In this document: one piece after another, positions 27,223 to 34,759 of the stretch | Position numbering within the stretch: the first letter of the stretch is position 1 | Layout of the letters: the number at the start of each line of letters is the position of its first letter | Source of the DNA: Butyricicoccus_A sp945486175 | Lineage (GTDB): Bacteria > Bacillota > Clostridia > Oscillospirales > Butyricicoccaceae | Direction: 5' to 3' | Length of the DNA stretch: 64,000 nt | NCBI GenBank assembly: GCA_945829445.1 | Contig: CALZUY010000004.1 | Coordinates: forward strand, 1 to 64,000 | Position numbers and translations under genes: made by a program | The notes under the pieces: generated by a model | Seen by the model: only the letters and a program-made list of their open reading frames with translations | What the model was told of the DNA's origin: nothing | Databases searched by the model: none

Positions 27223-27828
27223 TTATTTTTTCCACGAAAAAAAGGCCAGCAGGCGGCCTACCAGAAAAACAATATCCTCACTGCGTGAAATACCCAATGT
27301 TTTTCCGACTGCCTTGCCGCCGATTGTCAGCGAAGCGACACAGCCTGTGATCGCAAGCGAAAGCAAAACCGACCGCAGATCTGCCGCATTATTCGTCAGA
27401 TGTGTAATGATGACTGCGCTCGTCGCACCGGAAATAATACCGGAAATATCGCCGACAACATCATTGCAGAAGCTGCCAACCTTCTCTGCGTTGCGCACAA
27501 TCCAGATCGCCTGTTTTGCGCCCGGCACCTTCCGCGCCGCCATCGAGTGAAAGCGCTTTTCCGACGAGGCCGTGGATGCCACGCCGATAATGTCAAAGAT
27601 GATGCCAAAGCCGATGAACGCAAGCAGAATGACAAATGCCACAATATTGCCCACATTCTCCAGCGCGCGCTGCGAAAGATACGACATGGTGACCGACATC
27701 AGGAAACTGACCACACTGATGGTCACAATCCATCGGACATTCACGCCGCCGTTCTGTTTGTTTTTTGTTTTTTTCTTCGGTTTGCCGGAATCACTGTCCA
27801 AGTGACCTGACCTCCATTTATCGTTCAA
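27223..27828 (-). CDS. oapA: OLE-associated protein OapA (DUF21-like membrane protein)
   Basis: A 201-residue membrane protein. A short basic N-terminus (KPKKKTKNK) is followed by four or five hydrophobic segments: ~33-51 (IVTISVVSFLMSVTMS), ~60-86 (NIVAFVILLAFIGFGIIFD), and C-terminal ones around 130-150 and 157-180. The segment FGIIFDIIGVASTASSEKRFHSMAARK resembles the DUF21 part of CNNM/CorC-type Mg2+ transporters. OapA proteins have this size and fold, precede dxs, and bind OLE RNA at the membrane; an OLE candidate is at 37.57-38.19 kb. Start: TTG at 27828 behind AGGAGG; a second TTG at 27801 also has GGAGG. Homology is by recall, not by search. Confidence 0.75.
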   Translation of the reverse strand: MNDKWRSGHLDSDSGKPKKKTKNKQNGGVNVRWIVTISVVSFLMSVTMSYLSQRALENVGNIVAFVILLAFIGFGIIFDIIGVASTASSEKRFHSMAARKVPGAKQAIWIVRNAEKVGSFCNDVVGDISGIISGATSAVIITHLTNNAADLRSVLLSLAITGCVASLTIGGKAVGKTLGISRSEDIVFLVGRLLAFFSWKK

Positions 27829-27893
27829 TTTTGTTGTCCTCCTGAGAAGGAAGAGGCAATCTTAACGGCTTTCGGGCACATTAAGATGCTTAT

Positions 27894-27921
27894 ATCATAC
27901 CATAAACAAAAATTTTGTCAA
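27894..27921 (-). promoter_or_regulatory. Promoter of oapA-dxs operon
   Basis: TTGACA (27916-27921) and TATGAT (27894-27899) with a 16-bp spacer on the minus strand, about 65 bp before oapA. The operon therefore no longer depends on the ispA transcript. Confidence 0.7.
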
Positions 27922-27994
27922 TGGAACGCGATTTGCTATTTCCCAATTCCGGTATCATTTCTTCCTGCGGTCTTCCAGTTGCTCCCGGCGCAGG

Positions 27995-28467
27995 TTGCAT
28001 TTGATTATCCAATCCTATCCCACAGCATGGATGAACTTTGCGCTTGTTATCATCAATCTGTATGATGTGAAAAAGCTGTTAAAGGGCAGCAAGCACGATC
28101 ATTTCATTGAAAGCCTGCCAGATGACGCTTTCATCCGCTTTTTCTTAGAGAGCCATTTGGCTGACATCCATCAGTATTTCCCCGGCTATGCTACCTCTAA
28201 GAACTGAAAAAACATACATCGTCTGCTGTGGTGACACACCTGCGGGTGTTTTGATCGGAGAATCGGCGTCTGATGGGATTATGAACATCTCTCTCGATTA
28301 TACAACGCCAATGTACAGGGATTGTTCGGTTGGCGAATATCTTTACAACGAACTGAGACACTGCGGAATCAAAGAGCTTGTTTTGGTGTGATGCTTCGAA
28401 GCATAAAACTTATCTGAAAAAAATGGGCTTTGAAAAAAAGAATAATCTGTATATGAAGAGATTATAA
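27995..28467 (+). pseudogene. Remnant of a YgjV-like/GNAT membrane protein gene
   Basis: Three consecutive pieces in three frames read as one decayed protein. They are WMNFALVIINLYDVKKLLK...FIESLPDDAFIRFFLESH (27995-~28195), YIVCCGDTPAGVLIGESASD...MYRDCSVGEYLYNEL (~28207-28389) and DASKHKTYLKKMGFEKKNN...MKRL (28390-28464, stop 28465-28467). The order matches clostridial proteins in which a YgjV-type membrane domain is followed by an acetyltransferase-like domain. The 5' part is missing and there are at least two frameshifts, so it is not functional. Confidence 0.7.
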
Positions 28468-28480
28468 TTTAATTTGGCGG

Positions 28481-28525
28481 AAAAAAGCCGCATCCAATGC
28501 CGTTCGGCAGTTGGATGCGGCTTTC
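28481..28525 (-). terminator. Intrinsic terminator after guaD (bidirectional)
   Basis: Stem GAAAGCCGCATCCAA/TTGGATGCGGCTTTT with a 13-nt loop and a U-run on the minus strand. It lies between guaD and the decayed gene on the other strand and can serve both. Confidence 0.88.
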
Positions 28526-28533
28526 ATCATGTT

Positions 28534-29814
28534 TCATGGAAAAATTTCTCTTCCGTGCACATATTTTTTCACGACATGGCATTGTTCAGATAAATGAATG
28601 ATTCGCTCCAGCCTCTGATGAAGATTCAACTCCTGTGGATGTACCAGATCATGGTCATCTATTACAACAGCGTCAAATTCATAGCCTGCTTCAAAACTGC
28701 CGACCTTGCCAAAGAAGCTGCCTCCTCCGATGGTGCCCATGTAGAAAGCCTCTTCCATCGTTAATGGCGGCGTCTGTTCGTCAACATAACGCCAGCGCAG
28801 TTTGGAAACAGCAATCGCATCCGACATCGCTTTCAGAATAGACGAGGATTCTCCGGCAGACAAATCGGTTGCCAGGCCAATTTTCAGCCCGTCATTCAGA
28901 TATTTTTTTGCCGGTGCAATGCCGGAGGAAAGGTTTTGATTGGAAGCCGGGCTATGTGCAATCATTACACCGCCCTTTTTCATCAGTTCGATTTCGGCAT
29001 CGGGACACCATACGCAATGTGCCATGATTGTCGGTGTATTTCCAAAAAGTCCCCATTTTTCGTAGGCGTGTCCATATGTTTCTGCCCAGGGACAAAGCTC
29101 CTTTACCCATGCGATCTCTGACTGGTTTTCTGACAAATGGGACTGTACAGGCAATTGGTACTGCGCTGCAATATGCCCCAGCTCCTGTAACAGTTCATCT
29201 GTACAGCTCGGGACAAACCGCGGCGTTAGCATGGGTTTTGTTCTGCTGTACCGCCCTTCGATCTGTTCCAGCCATGTGATCGTGCCTGCAATTGAATCTG
29301 CCGTACTTTCCACAAGCCCTTCCGGACTGTTCCGATCCATATTGACCTTGCCGACATATGTGCACAATCCGCTGCGTTCCAGTTCATCCATCAGCAAAAC
29401 TGTGGCCGGCACATGAACGGTTGCGAAAATGCAGGCGCGTGTGGTCGCTCCCTGCTTCAGTTCACGGACAAACATGCCATACGCATGTCGAGCATACTCC
29501 AAATCGGCAAACTTTGTTTCCTCCGGGAACGTATAGGTATTCAGCCAGTCCAGCAGCTGAAGATCCATTGCCATTCCGCGATTGCCAAACTGCGGCGCAT
29601 GGGTATGCAGATCGGTCAATCCGGGAATGACCACAGAATCACCGAAATCATATACCGGCAGATTGGAAAACTGCTCTGGCAGCTCATGGAACACACCGGC
29701 AGATAATCCATCTGCACAGACTGCATAACAGGATTCTCCACAGAATACAGTCTGGGAATCAACACTGTAGCAGATATTACCTTTTAATACAAAGCTGTTT
29801 TGTTGTGATGACAC
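28534..29814 (-). CDS. guaD: Guanine deaminase
   Basis: A 426-residue amidohydrolase that converts guanine to xanthine. Metal ligands: VVIPGLTDLHTHAPQFGNRG (HxH plus the guanine-deaminase-type PQFGNRG) near residue 70, SHLSENQSEIAWVK, MAHCVWC, and the late Asp in GLATDLSAGES. The GTG start at 29814 has AAAGGAGG 10 bp upstream, located inside the preceding truncated gene. It is the last gene of the salvage unit udp-deoD'-deoB-crp'-guaD. Confidence 0.93.
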   Translation of the reverse strand: MSSQQNSFVLKGNICYSVDSQTVFCGESCYAVCADGLSAGVFHELPEQFSNLPVYDFGDSVVIPGLTDLHTHAPQFGNRGMAMDLQLLDWLNTYTFPEETKFADLEYARHAYGMFVRELKQGATTRACIFATVHVPATVLLMDELERSGLCTYVGKVNMDRNSPEGLVESTADSIAGTITWLEQIEGRYSRTKPMLTPRFVPSCTDELLQELGHIAAQYQLPVQSHLSENQSEIAWVKELCPWAETYGHAYEKWGLFGNTPTIMAHCVWCPDAEIELMKKGGVMIAHSPASNQNLSSGIAPAKKYLNDGLKIGLATDLSAGESSSILKAMSDAIAVSKLRWRYVDEQTPPLTMEEAFYMGTIGGGSFFGKVGSFEAGYEFDAVVIDDHDLVHPQELNLHQRLERIIHLSEQCHVVKKYVHGREIFP

Positions 29815-30253
29815 AGCAATTCAGCCTCCTTTCCATATGCAAAGCATTGCAATCCTGTTTCATCCATTTTAACAGAGAATGGACCGGCAAGTAAAGCATG
29901 GTACACGTTGTTTCTGCAATCAGCGTGGTTTTAAATTCCTCGATGCTGTTCAGCGCTTCCATTGTACCGAACATCTTAACGGGTGTAAAGTGCGTGTAAT
30001 GACATTCAATATTCATAATGCGGTAATCCACCGCGCGCACCTTTCCGTCCAATAAGAGATAGACGCGGTCAACAGGATCTCCTTCGTGAATGAAGGCTTG
30101 ATTGGCATCGACCGTGAGAATATGGATATCTTCAAATAACCATATCGGTGCATTGTGCAGCAGTCGAAAAAGATAATCCGCCCGTTCATCCGGAAGCTCT
30201 TTTATCAGCTGTGACAATCGTCCCTGACTGCTTAACATGTGATCTTTTTCCAT
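29777..30253 (-). CDS. Crp/Fnr-like cNMP-binding protein lacking the DNA-binding domain
   Basis: 158 residues covering only the effector-binding beta-roll of the Crp/Fnr family (QAFIHEGDPVDRVYLLLDGKVRAVDYRI, FGTMEALNSIEEFKTTLIAETTCTMLYLPV) and the start of the dimerisation helix. The helix-turn-helix normally found after residue ~150 is absent; the frame instead runs through the guaD ribosome-binding site and ends inside guaD. This looks like a C-terminal deletion. ATG 30253 follows GGAGGAG. It may be a non-DNA-binding sensor or simply inactive. Confidence 0.7.
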   Translation of the reverse strand: MEKDHMLSSQGRLSQLIKELPDERADYLFRLLHNAPIWLFEDIHILTVDANQAFIHEGDPVDRVYLLLDGKVRAVDYRIMNIECHYTHFTPVKMFGTMEALNSIEEFKTTLIAETTCTMLYLPVHSLLKWMKQDCNALHMERRLNCCVITTKQLCIKR

Positions 30254-30281
30254 GAGCTTCTCCTCCAATGCTCCGCTGAAA

Positions 30282-31469
30282 TCAAAGCAAACGATTTAGC
30301 AGGGAATGTCCAATGGTATTTTCCGGCATTGGAACGCCGAAATTCTCCGCAATGGTAGCGCCGATGACGGCAAAGGTATCCTGCTCCTCCAGTTCCCCGC
30401 TTCCCTGCATCGAGGGCGACCAGGCAAGAAATGGAACCTTTTCACGGGTGTGGTCGGTACCGGTATAGGTCGGATCATTGCCATGATCCGCAGTCAGAAT
30501 CAGGAGATCATCCGCCTTCAGCTTGGGCAGCAGATCGCCCAGCTTGCGGTCAAATGCCTCAATTTCACGCGCATATCCGTCCGGGTTGCGGCGATGTCCC
30601 CAAAGGGCATCGAAATCAACCAGATTGACAAAGCACAGACCGGTAAAATCTGTATCCGCTGTTGCAATCGTCTGCTCCATGCCGTGTACAGAGCTTTTGG
30701 ATTTCTGCGCATTGGTAATGCCTTCCTCTGCAAAAATATCGACAATTTTTCCGATGGAAAGGACATCATAGCCGTGATCCTTCAGTACATTCAGGACAGT
30801 ACGTCCATATGGTTTGAGGGCATAGTCATGGCGGTTGCTCGTGCGCTTGAATTCCCCTTTTTTCTTTCCGGTATACGGGCGTGCAATGACGCGACCAACC
30901 TTCCACTCGGGGCGCATGGTCAGCTCGCGGGCAATTTCACAATAATGATACAGATTGTCCAGGCCCATGGTCTCCTCATTGCCGCACATCTGCAAAACAG
31001 AATCTGCAGATGTGTATACAATCAGATGACCGGTTGCAATTTCCTCTTCCGCCAGCTCCTCAAGAATTTCTGTGCCGCTGGCGCTTTTATTGCCGATGAT
31101 TTTGCGTCCGGTGCGCTTTTCCAGTTCCGCAATCAGCTCCGGCGGGAATCCGGTATCCGTAAAGGTCTGAAATGGTTCCGTAATGTGCAGCCCCATCATT
31201 TCCCAGTGTCCGGTCATGGTATCCTTGCCGCAGCTGCGTTCGCACAGCTTTGCGTAATAACCCATCGGATTTTCGGCAGGGTTAACCTGTACCAGCGGGT
31301 GCAGATTTGCAAGCCCCAGCTTTTGCAGGTTCGGGATGTTCAATTCCGGGACACTTTGCGAGATATGTCCCAGTGTATCAACACCGGTGTCACCATATTC
31401 CGGAGAATCCGGCATGGCACCGATCCCAAGGGAATCGAGCACAATGGTAAAAATGCGTTTATATTTCAT
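30282..31469 (-). CDS. deoB: Phosphopentomutase
   Basis: A 395-residue alkaline-phosphatase-superfamily mutase that interconverts (deoxy)ribose 1- and 5-phosphate. Metal and active-site segments: IVLDSLGIGAMPDSPEYGD at the N-terminus, SCGKDTMTGHWEMMG with the phosphorylated Thr, NLVDFDALWGHRRNPDGYA, and LTADHGNDPTYTGTDHTRE. AAGGAG precedes the ATG. It is intact, unlike its transporter and deoD neighbours, and follows udp/deoD in a nucleoside catabolism unit. Confidence 0.96.
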   Translation of the reverse strand: MKYKRIFTIVLDSLGIGAMPDSPEYGDTGVDTLGHISQSVPELNIPNLQKLGLANLHPLVQVNPAENPMGYYAKLCERSCGKDTMTGHWEMMGLHITEPFQTFTDTGFPPELIAELEKRTGRKIIGNKSASGTEILEELAEEEIATGHLIVYTSADSVLQMCGNEETMGLDNLYHYCEIARELTMRPEWKVGRVIARPYTGKKKGEFKRTSNRHDYALKPYGRTVLNVLKDHGYDVLSIGKIVDIFAEEGITNAQKSKSSVHGMEQTIATADTDFTGLCFVNLVDFDALWGHRRNPDGYAREIEAFDRKLGDLLPKLKADDLLILTADHGNDPTYTGTDHTREKVPFLAWSPSMQGSGELEEQDTFAVIGATIAENFGVPMPENTIGHSLLNRLL

Positions 31470-31553
31470 AAAAACTCCTTTTCCGTCCGAATAATCCGGA
31501 TCGCTGCGATGCGGATGGAGCCGAAGCCCACTCTGTTCGCAGTAAATTGGATG

Positions 31554-32082
31554 TTAGTGGGAACCTTTCTTATAGGGAACGCCATTTGCCTTCGGGGTTG
31601 CAGAGCGTCCCACAAAGACGACAAGAATGATAATGGTAAGCACGTACGGAATCATGCTGATAATCTGTGACGGAATCAGTTCACCCCCGCCGAGGATAAC
31701 AGCCAGAGCCTGTGCACAGCCAAACAGCAGGCATGCGGCATATACACCGTGGGGCTTCCATTTGCCGAAGATGACTGCTGCCATCGCAATAAAGCCCTGG
31801 CCGGAAATTGCTGTCGGTGAAAAGTGTGAAATAATGCCCAGTGTTACGGTTGCGCCGCCAAAGCCTGCGAGTACGCCGGAAAGCGTGGTGCAGACATAGC
31901 GGTACTTGACTGGTCATTGATACCGCCCGTATCTGTAACCATCGTTACTTTAAATCAATCTGCGGAACACATGTGCTTCCCTGCTGTTCTTCCAGCTTTT
32001 TGTGCTGCCGATTTACAGCCAGTGAGCAGCATGCATCCAGCTATGGCTGCACAGCGGCATTGCAGCATTTTCCTTTTTTCAT
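31554..32082 (-). pseudogene. Scar of nucleoside ABC transporter: BMP lipoprotein start joined to permease end
   Basis: Read on the minus strand, the first part is the start of a basic-membrane-protein (BMP) nucleoside-binding lipoprotein: an ATG at 32082 behind GGGAGG, then in shifted frame CAAIAGCMLLTGCKS (a lipobox LTGC) and KVTMVTDTGGINDQS. At about 31912 it passes without a gap into the C-terminal third of a nucleoside permease: TLSGVLAGFGGATVTLGIIS, AMAAVIFGKWKPHGVYAA and IPSQIISMIPYVLTIIIL, ending at 31554. An ATPase, one permease and most of the BMP protein are missing. A large internal deletion has collapsed the operon. Frameshifts and a TGA also disrupt the first part. Confidence 0.75.
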
Positions 32083-32100
32083 GATGATTCCTCCCTGCGC

Positions 32101-32813
32101 TTACAGCTTTATCGCTGTTTCCAATGCAACACCAATCATCTGGCCAAACGTGCTGCGGCGTTCATCGGCTGACAGATGGGTATCCTTATAGATATGATCG
32201 GAAACAGTCATCATTGCCAGCGCCTGCTTGTGTGCCTGTGCCGCATTCAGATACAGTGCAGCGACCTCCATCTCGGCACACAGTACGCCCATCCTGCGCC
32301 ATGCATCGTTGTAATTGGGATTTGCATTGTAAAATACATCCGATGTAATGACATTGCCGACATCCACCGGAATGTTCTGTGCCTGTGCCGCTTCAATTGC
32401 CGCCTGCATAACCGGATAGCTTGCAATGGGAGCAAATGTTCCCGGCAGCTGGAACTGTGCGGCATAGTTTGAATCGGTGCATGCGCCCATTGCAATCACC
32501 AGATCACCCAGCTCCATATCATCCTGCAGCGCACCCGCAGAACCGATGCGAATGATGGTGTCTACATCATAAAAATGATACAATTCATAGGTGTACAGTC
32601 CGAGCGACGGCATTCCCATGCCGGCACCCATAACAGAAACTTCCCTTCCCTTATAGGTGCCGGTGTATCCCAGCATGTTTCATACTGAATTGAAACATTT
32701 CGCGTCTTCCAAATAGGTTTCCGCGATCAGTTTTGCACGCAGCGGATCTCCCGGCATCAGCACAGTCTTTGCGATTTCGCTTTTTTTGCGGCATTGTGTG
32801 CAGTCGGTGTCAC
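32101..32813 (-). pseudogene. deoD: Broken purine nucleoside phosphorylase (deoD)
   Basis: The 191 codons from 32676 downwards encode a clear DeoD (MLGYTGTYKGREVSVMGAGMGMPS, FYDVDTIIRIGSAGAL, CAEMEVAALYLNA). Upstream, in the same frame, lies the expected N-terminus KTVLMPGDPLRAKLIAETYL...FNSV, but a TGA (32680-32682) stands where relatives have Arg (CGA to TGA). Further upstream a run of seven A has lost one base, shifting the natural GTG start (32813, 4-nt overlap with udp) out of frame. Two independent lesions indicate loss of function, unless a truncated protein is made from 32676. Confidence 0.8.
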
Positions 32814-33595
32814 ACTCTTTTCTCCTTTTCTCGCTCTATCAGCTTCCCGATTGCTCTGACAGCAGTTCTCACTGCCAGATCGGTATCATGTGCCTGCGGA
32901 TTGCTCAGCCCGCGCTTTGCACGCTCCTGATTGGCGAGCACCAGCAAAACCGTACCAATTCGTACACGCAGGCAGCTTGCGACAACAAACAGTGCAGCGG
33001 ATTCCATCTCAGACGCCAGCGCGCCGCACCGAATCCATGCTTCCCATTTGTCCATCAGCTCGTAGCTGACCGGCTTGACTTCCGGCTCATGCTGGCCGTA
33101 AAAAGAATCTTTGCACTGCACAACGCCGACATAGTGTGTTGCCTTCAGTTCTTCAGCAGCTTCCGCGAGCGCCTGAACCACTGTTACATCAGCAACAGCC
33201 GGGAACTCAATCGGTGCATATTCCTTGCTGGTACCTTCCATGCGGATCGCACCGCTCGCAATGACCAGATCTCCGCCCATAATCTCCGGCTGCATACCGC
33301 CGCTCGTCCCAACACGGATAAAGGTATGTGCACCGCAGTGCACCAGTTCCTCCAGCGCAATGGCTGCGGAAGGACCTCCGATTCCGGTGGAAGTCACGCT
33401 CACCTTTGTACCGTTCAGTTCACCCGTGTATGTCACAAATTCGCGGCTGTCAGCCATCAGAACAGCGTTGTCGAGATATTCCGCAATTTTTTTGCAGCGC
33501 TTAGGGTCGCCTGTCAGGATCACATAACCGCCAACCTGATCCGGTTTCAATCCGATATGATACTGATAACCAGAGCCTTCTGCATAATCAATCAT
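32810..33595 (-). CDS. udp: Uridine phosphorylase / nucleoside phosphorylase
   Basis: An intact 261-residue PNP/UDP-family enzyme splitting uridine with phosphate. Signatures: VILTGDPKRCKKIAEYL (phosphate loop), TSTGIGGPSAAIALEEL, FIRVGTSGGMQPEIMGGDLVI, and ASEMESAALFVVAS (ribose-binding MES). GGAGGAGA precedes the ATG. It is first in the salvage unit and its stop overlaps the GTG of the broken deoD. Confidence 0.93.
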   Translation of the reverse strand: MIDYAEGSGYQYHIGLKPDQVGGYVILTGDPKRCKKIAEYLDNAVLMADSREFVTYTGELNGTKVSVTSTGIGGPSAAIALEELVHCGAHTFIRVGTSGGMQPEIMGGDLVIASGAIRMEGTSKEYAPIEFPAVADVTVVQALAEAAEELKATHYVGVVQCKDSFYGQHEPEVKPVSYELMDKWEAWIRCGALASEMESAALFVVASCLRVRIGTVLLVLANQERAKRGLSNPQAHDTDLAVRTAVRAIGKLIEREKEKRV

Positions 33596-34010
33596 ACTGT
33601 CTCCTCCTCTGTCTGTTTCGGGATTCTCTTACCTCATCGAGTCTTATTTTTCTGCATTTGGTTGCAACACTATGCACATCAGAGTACAATGTCTCTTACC
33701 ATTTTAACCTTACCCTCTGATTTTGTATAAAATGTTAATTTTCATTGCACTCAGACCGTCAAATTCAATGAGCTTGCATAAAATATATCACTTTCTCAAG
33801 AGGCGAAAAAGGACACATGTCCCTTTCCGTTTCTTTTCTATAGTTTATACAAATTTTGGAACAAAGTTTTGTATAGATACACAAAAACACATTGCAGATG
33901 TCTAAACCAGTGAAAGATTAAGGTTTTATATATTTAGGACAGACTTTTCTGCGGTTTTTATGATACAGCCCCGGTCTTCGCCCCGGCGTATTCCTCCGGT
34001 TTCCAATTGT
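33596..34010. other. Intergenic region between divergent udp and deoxyribosyltransferase
   Basis: AT-rich spacer between two genes on opposite strands. It must hold the udp promoter (no convincing -35/-10 pair picked out) and the start of the plus-strand promoter at 34011. No further gene is supported. Confidence 0.4.
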
Positions 34011-34039
34011 TTGCATCCGTTGCTGATGTATGTTACAAT
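34011..34039 (+). promoter_or_regulatory. Promoter of nucleoside deoxyribosyltransferase gene
   Basis: TTGCAT (34011-34016) and TACAAT (34034-34039) with a 17-bp spacer, 28 bp before the ATG. Confidence 0.7.
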
Positions 34040-34066
34040 ACGGGAAACTACATCGGAGGAATGGAT

Positions 34067-34525
34067 ATGAAAAAGATTTACCTTGCAGGCTTTGATGTAT
34101 TTTATCCGGATGCAATTCAACGCGGTGAGCGGATGAAGGCTGCGTGCAAAGAACGGAATCTGTGCGGGCTGTTTCCATGTGATAATCACGCGGACAATGC
34201 CCATGACATCTTTCAGGGAAATGTGGATCTGATTCGTCAGGCAGATATCGTTGTTGCAAATTTAAACTGGTTCCGCGGACAGGAAATGGACTGCGGAACA
34301 GCATTTGAAATCGGTTATGCATATGCCATGGGCAAGGATATCTGGGGGTATCTCGATGATGATACGCCAATGGTGGAACAACTGGGAGAAATAGATGAAA
34401 ACGGCTTTTCCGTGGAAAACTTCGGTGCTCCTGTCAACCTCATGATTGCACAATCAAGCCATATTGTTTGCGGTTCCTTCACTGACTGCCTGGATGCCGT
34501 CAGGAAGCATCTGGATGAATCCTGA
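34067..34525 (+). CDS. Nucleoside 2-deoxyribosyltransferase
   Basis: 152 residues of the Ndt family, which exchange bases between 2'-deoxynucleosides. KKIYLAGFDVFYPDA at the N-terminus holds the conserved Asp/Tyr pair, ADIVVANLNWFRGQEMDCGTAFEIGYA carries the catalytic Glu region and the D-x-G-T-A-x-E-x-G motif, and the C-terminal NLMIAQSS is typical. The ATG at 34067 is 7 bp after GGAGG. It is transcribed away from the nucleoside phosphorylase unit and fits the same salvage role, able to replace part of the lost DeoD function. Confidence 0.9.
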   Translation: MKKIYLAGFDVFYPDAIQRGERMKAACKERNLCGLFPCDNHADNAHDIFQGNVDLIRQADIVVANLNWFRGQEMDCGTAFEIGYAYAMGKDIWGYLDDDTPMVEQLGEIDENGFSVENFGAPVNLMIAQSSHIVCGSFTDCLDAVRKHLDES

Positions 34526-34649
34526 AGAATAATTGGAAGCTGTAATCCCCTTTGATATATATAATTATAACACATTTGGAGCATGTGCGGTCACCTGCAA
34601 TATTCCGCTCATGATATGCTATCGAAAATCAGCGATGAGTCATCTTGAA

Positions 34650-34703
34650 CACAAAACACCGAACCGCTGCAAAACAGCAAATGGTTCGGTGTTTCATTTT
34701 GTG
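34650..34703. terminator. Bidirectional intrinsic terminator
   Basis: Stem AAACACCGAACC (34654-34665) with GGTTCGGTGTTT (34683-34694), flanked by further A/T pairing, between the convergent deoxyribosyltransferase and hppA genes. Confidence 0.85.
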
Positions 34704-34759
34704 TTTTGACTATTTAACCCGGACAGTGGACAGAAAAACTCTCACGATCTCGAAAGCCC

